A DNA stretch of 64,000 nt from Mycobacterium sp. E787 (GTDB lineage: Bacteria > Actinomycetota > Actinomycetes > Mycobacteriales > Mycobacteriaceae). The notes below the pieces were generated by a model that was not told the origin of the DNA, did no database searches, and worked only from the letters and a program-made list of their open reading frames with translations. Shown piece after piece: positions 38,524 to 50,888 of the stretch. Position 1 is the stretch's first letter. Every line of letters begins with the position of its first letter. Where the stretch lies: the NCBI RefSeq assembly GCF_001668725.1, contig NZ_LZKL01000025.1:62001-126000 (forward strand). The letters run 5' to 3'. The translations under genes and the position numbers were made by a program.

Positions 38524-39168
38524 ATGAAGCTGGCCCGACCGGACGTCTTCCATCCGCGGATCGTGCTGGCGGCCGGTCCGCGATACCGCGACGACGCCGG
38601 GCTGCCGGCCGCGCTGCGAAAGCGCGGGCTGCACGCCCGCTGGCTGCCCTGGGACGATCCCGACACACTCGGCGCCGACCTGGTGATACTGCGCGCCACC
38701 GCCGGCGATCGGCGCGACGAATTCCTCGGCTGGATCCGCCGCGTGCGCCACCTGCTCAACCCGCCCGACGCCGTCGCGTGGAACCTCGGCGTGCGCTACC
38801 TGCGCGACCTGCAGGACGACGGCGTGCCGACGGCCCCGGGCGGGACGGCGGACTCGGCGTTGATCTTTCTGAGCGGGGAGCGGTCGCACGCCTGGCCGGT
38901 CGAGCCGGAGTTCGAGTCGTGGGACCTCGGTTACGCCGCGATCGCCTCGGCCGCGCGACGCTGCGGAATGCGAACGCGCGAGCTGCTGTATGCGCGCGCC
39001 GACCTGGCGGGCGATCGGCTGGTGCGCCTCGACCTCGTGGCGCCGTCGCTGGGTTGGTCGCACCTTGACATCGACACGCGTGAGCACGCCCAGCGCGAGT
39101 TCGCGCTGGGCGTGGAGTCAGCCTGCGAGCGCCTGGGGCTGGGCCCGCTCTCGCATCGAGGCCCATAG
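38524..39168 (+). CDS. ATP-grasp-like protein apparently lacking its ATP-binding core (Rv1455 position)
   Basis: About 214 residues. I use ATG 38524 (MKLARPDVFHPRIVLAAGPR); an upstream ATG at 38503 would overlap the divergent qor start. The N-terminal part resembles the first domain of one ATP-grasp group (DDPDTLGADLVILRAT; RVRHLLNPPDAVAWNLGVRY; DLQDDGVPTAP). The C-terminal part resembles its end (SALIFLSGERSHAW; ELLYARADLAGDRLVRLDLV). The middle region that normally carries the Lys-containing ATP-grasp fold is missing between residues about 100 and 112, with the frame intact. It may be catalytically dead or a regulator. The last 51 bases overlap the convergent ctaA. Confidence 0.7.
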   Translation: MKLARPDVFHPRIVLAAGPRYRDDAGLPAALRKRGLHARWLPWDDPDTLGADLVILRATAGDRRDEFLGWIRRVRHLLNPPDAVAWNLGVRYLRDLQDDGVPTAPGGTADSALIFLSGERSHAWPVEPEFESWDLGYAAIASAARRCGMRTRELLYARADLAGDRLVRLDLVAPSLGWSHLDIDTREHAQREFALGVESACERLGLGPLSHRGP

Positions 39169-40071
39169 CGCCGCCGTCGCGGCGGTGCAGGCCGCCGCAC
39201 CGGCGACGTGCACCGCGACGAGCGCGGCGGGCACGCCGGTGAAGTACTGCGCGGTGCCGACCGCGGCCTGCGCGCACACCAGCGCGAGCAGCACGCCGAG
39301 CCGCAGCAGGATGGGCCGGGCGGCGCGCACCGCCAGCAGCCCGAAGCCCAACCCGACCAGCAGCGCCAGGTAGGAGACCAGCAGCGACGAGTGCGCGTGC
39401 ACCAGCGTGGTGATCTCGACCTCGAGCCGCGGCACCGTCCGGCTGGGGCTGCGGTCGCCGGCGTGCGGGCCGGCGGCGGTGACGAGCGTGCCGGTGACCA
39501 GCACGGCCGCCAGGTTCAGCGCGCTCAGCGCGGTCAGCGCGCGCAGCGGCCGCGCCACCCGGTCGCGGGCCACCCCAGCGTCGGGTTCGCCGATCTTGAC
39601 GTAGAGCAGCACCGACAGCCACACCATCGTCATCGACGTCAGCAGGTGGATGGCCACCGTCCACCACAACAGCCCGGTGCGGACGGTGATGCCGCCGATC
39701 ACCGCCTGCACCACCGTCGACACCGGCATCAGCCACGCGTAGACCAGGACCTCGGTGCGACGGCGAGCCCGGGTCACGGCCAGCACGGCCAGCACGGCGG
39801 CGATCACCACCGCGAAGGTGATCATCCGGTTGCCGAACTCGACGGCCTGATGAATCCGCGGCACCTCCGCGTGGGCCACCGGGGTGAAGCTGCCCGGGAA
39901 GCACTGCGGCCAGGTGGGGCAACCCAGGCCCGACGCGGTGACGCGCACGATCGCGCCGGTGACGGCGATGCCGCCCTGGGTCAGGATGACGAGCGCGGCG
40001 ACGGCCCGCTGGACGCGCAGGCTCGGGTCGGGGAGCAGGTCGACCAACCGCCGCAGCGTTCGTCCGGGCAC
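39118..40071 (-). CDS. ctaA: Heme A synthase (COX15/CtaA)
   Basis: This 317-residue membrane enzyme oxidises heme O to heme A for the aa3 oxidase. Eight hydrophobic helices and conserved heme-contact residues are visible (TQGGIAVTGAIVRVTASGLG; PRIHQAVEFGNRMITF; TTLVHAHSSLLVSYLALL; AVHVAGAAAC). The near-N-terminal CPTWPQC pair of cysteines is typical of CtaA. I prefer GTG at 40069-40071 (MPGRTLRRLVDLLPDPSL) because it follows TACCAT by 6 bases; a TTG at 40089 would add six residues. It overlaps the ATP-grasp-like gene by 51 bases at the 3' ends. It matches Rv1456c. Confidence 0.92.
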   Translation of the reverse strand: MPGRTLRRLVDLLPDPSLRVQRAVAALVILTQGGIAVTGAIVRVTASGLGCPTWPQCFPGSFTPVAHAEVPRIHQAVEFGNRMITFAVVIAAVLAVLAVTRARRRTEVLVYAWLMPVSTVVQAVIGGITVRTGLLWWTVAIHLLTSMTMVWLSVLLYVKIGEPDAGVARDRVARPLRALTALSALNLAAVLVTGTLVTAAGPHAGDRSPSRTVPRLEVEITTLVHAHSSLLVSYLALLVGLGFGLLAVRAARPILLRLGVLLALVCAQAAVGTAQYFTGVPAALVAVHVAGAAACTAATAALWASMRERAQPQALAG

Positions 40072-40077
40072 CGCCCG

Positions 40078-40083
40078 ATGGTA
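40078..40083 (-). promoter_or_regulatory. -10 element for ctaA
   Basis: The - strand hexamer TACCAT is 6 bases from the preferred GTG start, with no Shine-Dalgarno. This indicates a leaderless ctaA mRNA. Confidence 0.4.
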
Positions 40084-40204
40084 AGCCAACGAAAACTACG
40101 GGCTGTAGTACGGTCCGCCGGCGCCCAGATATAAACCTCGCACACGCGCGCCGGCGTGTCGTCGCAAACGTTTACGTGTCGCGGCCACGCGAGCCGCCCC
40201 CGCG

Positions 40205-40992
40205 TCAGGTGAAGCGGAACCAGCGCCGCGCGGCCAGCGCCGCCGTCGCGCCCCACACCGCCAGGACGACGACGCCGAACCAGTCCACCGACAAGGCCAT
40301 CGCCTGCGACAGCGCCTCGGTCAGCGCGCCCGACGGGGTGAGCCGGGCCGCCCACTTGACCCCGACCGGGATCATCCCGGTTTCCAGGGTCAGCGCGCCC
40401 AGCCCCGCGAACACGAACCACATCAGGTTGGCGACCGCGAGCACGATCTCGGCCCGCAGCGTCCCGCCGAGCAACAGCCCGAGGGCCGCGAAGCCCGCGG
40501 TGCCCAGCGCGATGACCGCCGCGCCCAACAGCAACGCCGCCGGGGCCGGCCGCCAGCCTAGCGCAAACCCGATGGCGCCCAACAGGATTGCCTGCAAGAA
40601 CACGACGGTCACCACCGCCAGTGACTTGCCCGCGATGATGCCCCAGACCGGCAGCGGGGTGGCGCCGAGCCGTTTGAGCGCCCCGTAGCGGCGATCGAAC
40701 GCGACCGCGATGGCCTGCCCGGTGAACGCGGTCGAGATGACGGCCAGGGCCATGATCGGCGGAACGAAGGTGGCGGCGCGGTTGTGCCCGAACGAGCCGA
40801 AGGGCAGCAGCGTCAGCCCGATCAGCAGCGTGATCGGGATGAACATGGTGAGCAGCAGTTGCTCGCCGTTGCGCAGCAGCAGCTTGAGCTCGAGGCCGTA
40901 CTGCGCGGCGAGCATCCGGGGCACCGCGTTGGGCCGCGGGTCGGGGGTGAAGGTCCCCGCGGGAAAGACGCCGGTTTCGGTCTTGTTGTCTG

Positions 40993-40996
<4 letters not shown>
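40205..40996 (-). CDS. ABC-2 type exporter permease (Rv1457c-like)
   Basis: A 263-residue ABC-2 permease. The TTG start at 40996 overlaps the stop of the upstream ATPase gene (TTGA), so the two subunits are translationally coupled. After a 45-residue cytoplasmic N terminus come six hydrophobic segments (LLTMFIPITLLIGLTLLPFG; FVPPIMALAVISTAFTGQAI; AVVTVVFLQAILLGAIGFAL; and three more), typical of drug/lipid exporters. The substrate is unknown. The order mptB-ATPase-permease is as in Rv1459c-Rv1458c-Rv1457c, so a role in envelope export is plausible. Confidence 0.88.
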
Positions 40997-41942
<946 letters not shown>

Positions 41943-41946
<4 letters not shown>

Positions 41947-43643
41947 GTGGAATCAGCGTAGGCGTCGGGTGCCGCTTCGGAACTGGGGGTCTCGGCGGCC
42001 ACCGGGGCGGGTGGCGCAATGACCGCCTCCCCGTTGCTGTCTGGGCTCATCGGCGGGAGCTGGCGCCACGGCAGGCGGGTGTAGGTCAGTGCGATCAGCC
42101 CGAGCACGATGACGCTGCTCGCCAGGGTGGCGTCCACGATCTGAAACAGCGCGAACCGGTCGCCGTTGGCGGTGGGGCCGAAGATTCCCACGATCAGGGT
42201 GATCACGATGACCGCCACGCGGAAGCCGGTGCGGGTGGCCCACGCGGCCAGCGGGATGATCGCCCACAGCAGATACCACGGCTGCACAACGGGAAACAGC
42301 AGCACGGTGATGCCCAGTGCGACGCCCAGGCCGCCGATCGGGTGCAACCGGCCGCGGAAGACCGCCACCAGCAGCCAAGCCACCATCACGGTGATGATCA
42401 GCACACCGATGGCACGGGTGAGCCCCAGCACCGCGGTGGTGTGGTCGCCCAGGCCCAGGAGAATCCCCACCTGCCCGGTCCCGAGCGCCAGCAGCGTCGG
42501 CGGCGACATCCAGCTGCGCACGACGTTGGCGGTGCCCAGGGTGTAGATCCAGCCGAACCCGAGCCCGCTGGCCCAGCCGACGAGGGCCGTCACGGCCAGC
42601 GACAGCCCCGCCATGGCGCCGCCGGACAGCAGCAGGGCCCGCACGCTGCCGCCACAGCGGTAGGCCAACGCCATCGTGACGAAGCCGAGCGCCAGCAGCG
42701 ACGGCAGCTTCACCTGCGACGACAGCGTGATCAGGATCGCTCCGAAGAGGAGCATCGCCAGCGGTTCCCAGCCCGAGCCCGGCCGCCACGACGCGGGAAA
42801 CAGCCGCGGAGAGTCAATGCCGCGCAGCGCGAACTCGGCGCCGGCCAGCATCAGTCCGAGCATCAGCGCCTCGTTGTGCACGCCGGCGACCAGGTGCATG
42901 ATCAGCAGCGGATTGGCCGCGCCCAGCCACAGGGCGCTGACCTCGGCGACGCCGCACCGCCGGGCCAGCCGGGGGGTGGCCCAGACGATCAGGCCCACGC
43001 CGGCCAGCACGACGATGCGGTGGCAGAGCACCGCGGCGACGATGTTTTCCCCGGTGATCGACGAGATCCCGCGTCCGATCCACAGGAACAAGGGACCGTA
43101 GGGCGCCGGCGTCTCGCGCCACAGGGTGGGGACCGACAGCGTGAACACGTGCCCCAAGCCGAGCCCCGAGGCCGGACCCACCTTGTACGGGTCGAGCCCC
43201 TCCAGCGAGATCTGGCTCTGGGCCAGGTAGGAGTAGACGTCCTTGCTGTACATCGGCGGCGCGGGCAACAAGGGCAGCACCCACAGCAGCAGGGTGCGGT
43301 CCAGGTCGCCGCGCGACATCCGCCGTTTGCCGAGCGCGAACCGGCCGAGCATCAGCCAGGCGAGGGCCATCATGACCGCCCCGGTCGTCGTCATCGTCAG
43401 CGACACGGTCTGGATGCGCGACGGCAGGTTGAGCAGCCGGACCCCGAAGGTGGGGTCCTGCACGACGGGCCGGGCCCCGGCGCCCAGCGCGCCGATCGCC
43501 ATCAGGACGGTGCCGGTGGCGCCGAACAGCCGGGTGCGGCGCAGCGTGGTGAGCTCGGTATCGTTCAGCGGCGAACCCACCGCTTGCTCGTCGCCGTGCA
43601 GGCTGGCGATCGACGAGCTCAGCGTGTGGTGGCGCGCTGCCAT
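41943..43643 (-). CDS. mptB: Alpha-(1->6)-mannopyranosyltransferase MptB-like
   Basis: A 566-residue GT-C family membrane glycosyltransferase. MptB-type enzymes use polyprenyl-phosphomannose on the outer face of the membrane to begin the alpha-1,6-mannan core of lipomannan. About 13 hydrophobic helices are present. The first periplasmic loop after helix 2-3 has the GT-C-like acidic motif MYSKDVYSYLAQSQISLEG, and FTLSVPTLWRETPAPYGPLF follows. The C-terminal tail is Pro/Ala-rich. ATG at 43643 (MAARHHTLSSSIASLHGD) lies 6 bases after TACGCT. The order matches Rv1459c. It is divergent from the suf operon. Confidence 0.9.
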
Positions 43644-43649
43644 CAGAGC

Positions 43650-43655
43650 AGCGTA
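43650..43655 (-). promoter_or_regulatory. -10 element for mptB
   Basis: The - strand TACGCT stands 6 bases before the ATG at 43643. No Shine-Dalgarno is seen, so a leaderless mRNA is likely. Confidence 0.45.
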
Positions 43656-43785
43656 GCCGTCCGGCCCTGCGGCGATTGCAAGCGCGGCGTAGCCGGGCGC
43701 CGCGGGTCGCCGAGCGTTGCACGAGTGTGACCAGCGCAACGTGCGGACAGGGGAGCCTTGGTAGACCGATCCCCGGAATTGCGTC

Positions 43786-43800
43786 ACACTGGTGTTGTGA
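43786..43800. promoter_or_regulatory. SufR operator overlapping the sufR -10 and start codon
   Basis: ACACT-GGTGT-TGTGA fits exactly the ACACT-N5-TGTGA palindrome reported for M. tuberculosis SufR. It covers a CACACT -10-like hexamer (43785-43790) and the putative GTG start at 43797, so a bound repressor would block transcription initiation of the whole suf operon. Confidence 0.8.
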
Positions 43801-44552
43801 AAATCCGAACCAGCCTCGACGAGGCAACCGCGGCCGGCGCCGCGGTTCCGGATGGTCACACCCGGCGCGCCATCGTGCGCCTGCTGCTGGAATCCGGATC
43901 CATCACCGCCGTTGAGATCGGCGACCGGCTGGGCCTGACGCCCGCCGGCGTGCGCCGCCACCTCGACGCGCTGATCGACGCGGGGGACGCCGAGTCGGTG
44001 GCCCCCGCCGCGTGGCAACAGGCGGGCCGCGGGCGCCCCGCCAAGCGCTTCCGGCTGACGGCGGCGGGCCGGGCCAAGCTCGACCACGCCTACGACGACC
44101 TGGCGGCCGCGGCGATGCGCCAACTGCGGGAAATCGGCGGGGAGGACGCCGTCCGCACGTTCGCCCGGCGCCGCATCGACGCGATCCTGGGCGACGTCCA
44201 AGCGGCGGACAGTCCCGACGACGCGGCGGTCGAGGCCGCCGCCGAGCGGGTCGCCGGCGCGCTGAGCAAGGCGGGCTACGTGGCCACCACGGCCCGGGTC
44301 GGCGGGCCGATCCATGGGGTGCAGATCTGCCAGCACCACTGCCCCGTGTCGCACGTCGCCGAGGAATTCCCCGAATTGTGTGAGGCCGAGCAGCAGGCCA
44401 TGGCCGAGGTGCTCGGAACCCACGTGCAGCGGTTGGCGACCATCGTCAACGGAAACTGCGCCTGCACCACCCACGTACCACTTACTGTTCCGGTTTCCAA
44501 GGCGCCCAGCCCGCGTCGCGAAACCACCAGCATCGAAGGAGCGTCGTTATGA
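43797..44552 (+). CDS. sufR: Fe-S-sensing transcriptional repressor SufR
   Basis: SufR binds an Fe-S cluster and represses the suf operon, releasing DNA when the cluster is lost or damaged. The start at GTG 43797 ([18 protein letters not shown]) gives 251 residues; an in-frame TTG at 43758 would add 13. The N-terminal winged helix-turn-helix is [20 protein letters not shown] to [11 protein letters not shown]. The C-terminal sensor has the cysteine-rich segments [20 protein letters not shown] and [12 protein letters not shown]. The stop overlaps sufB (ATGA). An exact SufR operator sits over its own start, so autoregulation is expected. It matches Rv1460. Confidence 0.94.
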   Translation: MKIRTSLDEATAAGAAVPDGHTRRAIVRLLLESGSITAVEIGDRLGLTPAGVRRHLDALIDAGDAESVAPAAWQQAGRGRPAKRFRLTAAGRAKLDHAYDDLAAAAMRQLREIGGEDAVRTFARRRIDAILGDVQAADSPDDAAVEAAAERVAGALSKAGYVATTARVGGPIHGVQICQHHCPVSHVAEEFPELCEAEQQAMAEVLGTHVQRLATIVNGNCACTTHVPLTVPVSKAPSPRRETTSIEGASL

Positions 44553-45997
44553 CCCTCACGCCCGAGGCCAGCAAGACTGCAGCCGCGCCGCTGACCCAGG
44601 AGGAGGCCATCGCCTCCCTGGGCCGGTACGGCTACGGCTGGGCGGACTCCGACGTCGCCGGCGCCAGCGCGCAGCGCGGGCTGTCCGAGGCGGTGGTGCG
44701 CGACATCTCGGCGAAGAAGAACGAGCCCGAGTGGATGCTGCAGACCCGGCTCAAGGCGTTGCGGATCTTCGACCGCAAGCCGATGCCGACGTGGGGCTCC
44801 AACCTCGAGGGCATCGACTTCGACAACATCAAGTACTTCGTGCGCTCCACGGAGAAGCAGGCCGCGACGTGGGACGACCTCCCGGAGGACATCCGCAACA
44901 CCTACGACCGGCTGGGCATTCCGGAGGCCGAGAAGCAGCGCCTGGTGGCCGGCGTGGCGGCCCAGTACGAGTCCGAGGTCGTCTACCACCAGATCCGCGA
45001 AGACCTTGAGGCGCAAGGGGTTATCTTCCTCGACACCGACACGGGCCTGCGCAAGCACCCGGAGATCTTCAAGGAGTACTTCGGCACCGTGATCCCGGCG
45101 GGGGACAACAAGTTCTCCGCGCTGAACACCGCGGTGTGGAGCGGCGGGTCGTTCATCTACGTGCCGCCGGGCGTGCACGTCGACATCCCGCTGCAGGCCT
45201 ACTTCCGGATCAACACCGAGAACATGGGCCAGTTCGAGCGGACCCTGATCATCGCCGACGAGGGCTCCTACGTGCACTACGTCGAGGGCTGCACGGCCCC
45301 GATCTACAAGTCGGACTCGCTGCACTCGGCGGTGGTCGAGATCATCGTGAAACCCAATGCGCGCGTTCGCTACACGACCATCCAGAACTGGTCGGGCAAC
45401 GTCTACAACCTGGTCACCAAGCGGGCGCGGGCCGAGGCCGGCGCCACCATGGAGTGGGTCGACGGCAACATCGGCTCGAAGGTGACCATGAAGTACCCGG
45501 CGGTCTGGATGACCGGCGAGCACGCCAAGGGCGAGGTGCTCTCGGTGGCGTTCGCCGGCGTGGACCAGCACCAGGACACCGGCGCCAAGATGCTGCACCT
45601 GGCGCCCAACACGTCGAGCAACATCGTGTCCAAGTCGGTGGCGCGCGGCGGCGGGCGCACCTCCTACCGCGGCCTGGTGCAGGTGAACAAGGGCGCGCAC
45701 GGGTCGCGCTCGAGCGTGAAATGCGATGCGCTGCTGGTCGATACGATCAGCCGCAGCGACACCTACCCCTACGTCGACATCCGCGAGGACGACGTCACCA
45801 TGGGCCACGAGGCCACCGTCTCGAAGGTCAGCGAGAATCAGCTCTTCTACCTGATGAGTCGCGGCCTGACCGAGGACGAGGCGATGGCCATGGTGGTGCG
45901 CGGCTTCGTCGAGCCGATCGCGAAAGAGCTGCCGATGGAGTACGCGTTGGAGCTCAACCGGCTGATCGAGTTGCAGATGGAGGGCGCGGTCGGATGA
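44549..45997 (+). CDS. sufB: Fe-S cluster scaffold protein SufB, without intein
   Basis: SufB with SufC and SufD builds Fe-S clusters from sulfur delivered by SufS-SufU. The 482-residue product is the normal uninterrupted size. The segment [20 protein letters not shown], where M. tuberculosis SufB carries a large intein before the Cys, is intact here. The C-terminal core contains [20 protein letters not shown] with the conserved Cys region and [20 protein letters not shown]. The ATG overlaps the sufR stop, and sufD overlaps its own stop by 4 bases. Confidence 0.97.
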   Translation: MTLTPEASKTAAAPLTQEEAIASLGRYGYGWADSDVAGASAQRGLSEAVVRDISAKKNEPEWMLQTRLKALRIFDRKPMPTWGSNLEGIDFDNIKYFVRSTEKQAATWDDLPEDIRNTYDRLGIPEAEKQRLVAGVAAQYESEVVYHQIREDLEAQGVIFLDTDTGLRKHPEIFKEYFGTVIPAGDNKFSALNTAVWSGGSFIYVPPGVHVDIPLQAYFRINTENMGQFERTLIIADEGSYVHYVEGCTAPIYKSDSLHSAVVEIIVKPNARVRYTTIQNWSGNVYNLVTKRARAEAGATMEWVDGNIGSKVTMKYPAVWMTGEHAKGEVLSVAFAGVDQHQDTGAKMLHLAPNTSSNIVSKSVARGGGRTSYRGLVQVNKGAHGSRSSVKCDALLVDTISRSDTYPYVDIREDDVTMGHEATVSKVSENQLFYLMSRGLTEDEAMAMVVRGFVEPIAKELPMEYALELNRLIELQMEGAVG

Positions 45998-47141
45998 CCG
46001 CTGCGATCAACAAGGGAGAGCTGTTCTCCTCGTTCGACGTCGACGCATTCGAGGTTCCGCACGGACGCGACGAGCTCTGGCGGTTCACCCCGCTGCGCCG
46101 GCTGCGCGGGCTGCACGACGGCTCGGCCAACGCCACCGGCAAGGCGCGCATCGATGTCAGCGAACAGCCCGGTGTCCACATCGAGACCGTCCGCCGCGGT
46201 GACGAGCGGCTTGGGCTGGGCGGTGCTCCCGCCGATCGGGTTGCGGCCCAGGCGTTTTCGTCGTTCAACTCGGCGACACTGGTCACCGTCGGCCGCGACA
46301 AGCGGATCGCCGATCCGATCAACGTCACCGTCACCGGACCCGGCGAGGGCGCCGTAGCCTACGGGCATCTGCAGATCCGCGTCGAGGAGCTCGCCGAGGC
46401 GGTGGTGATCATCGACCAGCGGGGCAGCGGAACCTACGCCGACAACGTCGAATTCGTGGTCGACGACGCCGCCCGGCTCACGGTCGTATGGATCGCCGAC
46501 TGGGCCGACGACATGGTGCACCTGTCCGCCCACCACGCGAGGCTCGGCAAGGACGCGGTGCTACGGCACGTCGCGGTGACGCTGGGCGGTGAGATCGTGC
46601 GGATGTCGGCCAATGTGCGGTTCTCCGGCCCCGGCGGGGACGCCGAACTGCTGGGGCTGTACTTCGCCGACGACGGGCAGCACCTCGAGTCGCGGCTGCT
46701 GGTGGACCACGCGCAGCCCGACTGCCGCTCGAACGTGCTGTACAAGGGTGCGCTGCAGGGGGATCCGGACTCCGCGCTGCCCGACGCGCACACCGTGTGG
46801 GTGGGTGACGTGCTGATCCGCGCCGAGGCCACCGGCACCGACACCTTCGAGGTGAACCGCAACCTGGTGCTGACCGACGGCGCGCGCGCCGACTCGGTGC
46901 CCAACCTCGAGATCGAGACGGGGGAGATCGCCGGCGCCGGGCACGCCAGCGCCACCGGGCGTTTCGACGACGAACAACTGTTTTACCTGCGTTCGCGCGG
47001 CATCCCGGAGGACCAGGCGCGCCGCCTGGTGATCCGCGGGTTCTTCGGGGAGATCATCTCGAAGATCGCGGTGCCCGAGGTGCGCGAACGCCTGACCGCA
47101 GCCATCGAACACGAACTGGCCCTTACGGAGAAATCACCCCT

Positions 47142-47145
<4 letters not shown>
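45994..47145 (+). CDS. sufD: Fe-S cluster assembly protein SufD
   Basis: This 383-residue protein is the partner of SufB in the SufBC2D scaffold; it helps in iron acquisition and cluster formation. The start is the ATG that overlaps the sufB stop ([20 protein letters not shown]), followed by the family's [11 protein letters not shown]. The C-terminal beta-helix core shared with SufB ends in [20 protein letters not shown] and [10 protein letters not shown]. The frame is open far upstream inside sufB, but that is only the shadow of sufB. Its stop overlaps sufC by 4 bases. Confidence 0.96.
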
Positions 47146-49186
<2,041 letters not shown>

Positions 49187-49188
49187 CG

Positions 49189-49650
49189 TTGCGCCTCGAG
49201 CAGATCTATCAGGACGTGATCCTCGATCACTACAAGCATCCGCAGCACCGCGGGCTGCGGGAGCCGTTCGATGCCCAGGTGCACCACGTCAACCCGGTCT
49301 GCGGTGACGAGGTCACGCTCCGGGTGACGTTGTCCGACGACGGCGAAACCGTCGCCGACGTCTCGTATGACGGGCAGGGCTGTTCGATCAGCCAGGCATC
49401 GACCTCGGTGCTGACCCAGCAGGTGATCGGTCACAGCGTCGGAGAGGCGCTCAAGACCACCACCGCATTCACCGAGATGGTGTCCTCCCGCGGCACCGTC
49501 GAGGGCGACGAGGACGTCTTGGGCGACGGCGTCGCGTTCGTCGGGGTCGCCAAGTACCCGGCGCGGGTGAAGTGCGCGCTGCTCGGGTGGATGGCGTTCA
49601 AAGACGCGCTGGCCCAGGCCAGCGCAAGCTTCGAGGAGGACCAGAAATGA
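49189..49650 (+). CDS. sufU: Zinc-dependent sulfur transferase SufU
   Basis: A 153-residue SufU-type protein, an IscU-fold sulfur acceptor that takes persulfide from SufS rather than acting as a scaffold. The three conserved cysteines are in NPVCGDEVTL, DGQGCSISQAS and ARVKCALLGWMAF. The SufU insertion between the second and third Cys is present (TTTAFTEMVSSRGTVEGDED). The start is TTG, 2 bases after sufS and preceded by GGGAGAGA. Its stop overlaps sufT by 4 bases. Confidence 0.96.
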   Translation: MRLEQIYQDVILDHYKHPQHRGLREPFDAQVHHVNPVCGDEVTLRVTLSDDGETVADVSYDGQGCSISQASTSVLTQQVIGHSVGEALKTTTAFTEMVSSRGTVEGDEDVLGDGVAFVGVAKYPARVKCALLGWMAFKDALAQASASFEEDQK

Positions 49651-49994
49651 GCGAAACCACCGCACCGGGCGACGAATTCCTCGCCGATGTCGAGGAGGCG
49701 ATGCGCGACGTCGTCGACCCCGAACTGGGCATCAACGTCGTCGATCTGGGGCTGGTCTACGGCCTGAACGTGGAAGAGGGCGACGAGGGAACCGTCGCCC
49801 TGATCGACATGACGCTGACGTCGGCGGCCTGTCCGCTGACCGACGTGATCGAAGACCAGTCGCGCAGCGCGCTCGTCGGCAGCGGCCTGGTCGACGACCT
49901 GCGGATCAACTGGGTGTGGAACCCGCCGTGGGGCCCGGACAAGATCACCGAGGACGGCCGCGAGCAGCTGCGCGCCCTCGGCTTCACCGTCTGA
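49647..49994 (+). CDS. sufT: SufT-like Fe-S maturation factor (DUF59/MIP18 family)
   Basis: A 115-residue DUF59 protein starting MSETTAPGDEFLADVEEAMR, the last gene of the suf operon. The family block VVDPELGINVVDLGLVYGL is followed by TLTSAACPLTDVIEDQ, where the Cys is the conserved residue thought to act in cluster transfer. SufT helps mature Fe-S proteins under high demand in other bacteria. The ATG overlaps the sufU stop. It matches Rv1466. Confidence 0.93.
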   Translation: MSETTAPGDEFLADVEEAMRDVVDPELGINVVDLGLVYGLNVEEGDEGTVALIDMTLTSAACPLTDVIEDQSRSALVGSGLVDDLRINWVWNPPWGPDKITEDGREQLRALGFTV

Positions 49995-50052
49995 TCCGGC
50001 CGCCGCTGAGCCGATGGCGCCGGACGGCTTCGCCTGGCTGCGCCGCGCCCGT

Positions 50053-50793
50053 CTAGAGGTGGAAGGGCAGGTGCGGTAGGTGCGGCAGGTGGTGATGCGG
50101 GTGCCCCATCGGCGGGCAGGCCTCGAGGCTGATCGTCATCGCGTGCAGCACGCCGGCGTCCTGGGTGCCCTGGGCGCCCATGCACTTGCCGTTCGTGATC
50201 GCCTGGGAGTCCGACTGCGTCTGCTTCTGGTAGGACGTCGAGTTCGCGACCGTCACGGTCGTGGGTGTCGGTTGGGGACCGATGCCGTTGACCGCGATGG
50301 TGTTACCCGACACCGAGCTGACCGTGCCGTAGAACCCGGCCGGTGGCGGGCACTTGCCGTCGACGGCTGAGGTGACGGTCACGGCCTGCGCGGTGATCGA
50401 GCCCCCCGTGGGCGCGCTCTGCGGGGTGGCGCGCACGTTGACGCAACTGCCGGGCGTGACGTCGGTCAGCTGAGCCGGGGTGACCTCGACCACCCTCGTC
50501 GAGGGGGAGAAGTCCACCGTGGCGGACCCCGTCCGCGTCCTGAGCTGGATGGTGCCGCCCGACACCGACTCGACCAGGCCCTCGACGTAGTCCTTCGGGG
50601 CGGGGGGCGGCGGGGGAGCCGGCGGCGAGGGCGTGCCCGGCGCGGGGCCGGGCGGCAACGCCGTCACAGTCGGCTTGTTGCTGTTGCTCGCGGTGTTATC
50701 GGAGTGGCACATGGCGACGCTCAACGCGATAACCGCGATGACGCCGACGATCGCGACCTGCGCCAGGCGAGGCTTGACCGTGCTGGCAGACAT
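50053..50793 (-). CDS. Exported DUF5666-like protein with Pro-rich linker and His-rich tail
   Basis: A 246-residue exported protein. Residues 8-28 are hydrophobic (LAQVAIVGVIAVIALSVAMC), ending in Cys29. The -1 residue is Met, poor for a lipobox, whereas the paralog at 52430 has AAC. A Pro-rich linker (PPGPAPGTPSPPAPPPPPAP) leads to two DUF5666-like beta repeats (VEGLVESVSGGTIQLRTRTG and FYGTVSSVSGNTIAVNG), each with a conserved Cys segment. The C terminus is His/Pro-rich (HPHHHLPHLPHLPFHL) and could bind metal. The start MSASTVKPRL has a GGAG site. Function is unknown. Confidence 0.78.
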   Translation of the reverse strand: MSASTVKPRLAQVAIVGVIAVIALSVAMCHSDNTASNSNKPTVTALPPGPAPGTPSPPAPPPPPAPKDYVEGLVESVSGGTIQLRTRTGSATVDFSPSTRVVEVTPAQLTDVTPGSCVNVRATPQSAPTGGSITAQAVTVTSAVDGKCPPPAGFYGTVSSVSGNTIAVNGIGPQPTPTTVTVANSTSYQKQTQSDSQAITNGKCMGAQGTQDAGVLHAMTISLEACPPMGHPHHHLPHLPHLPFHL

Positions 50794-50863
50794 CGACGTG
50801 GCTCCGATCGTGAGTTGTAGGCCTTATTGGATACCCACGGGAAACTCGTTTCCATGAGTTCAT

Positions 50864-50888
50864 CCGAGATTTGTGGTGTGAATCTCGG
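50864..50888. repeat. 8-base inverted repeat in the divergent promoter region
   Basis: CCGAGATT (50864-50871) and AATCTCGG (50881-50888) are perfect inverted repeats 9 bases apart. A second palindrome, GGAAAC-TC-GTTTCC, is at 50840-50853. Both lie between the divergent DUF5666 and APC permease genes and could be operators. Confidence 0.4.
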
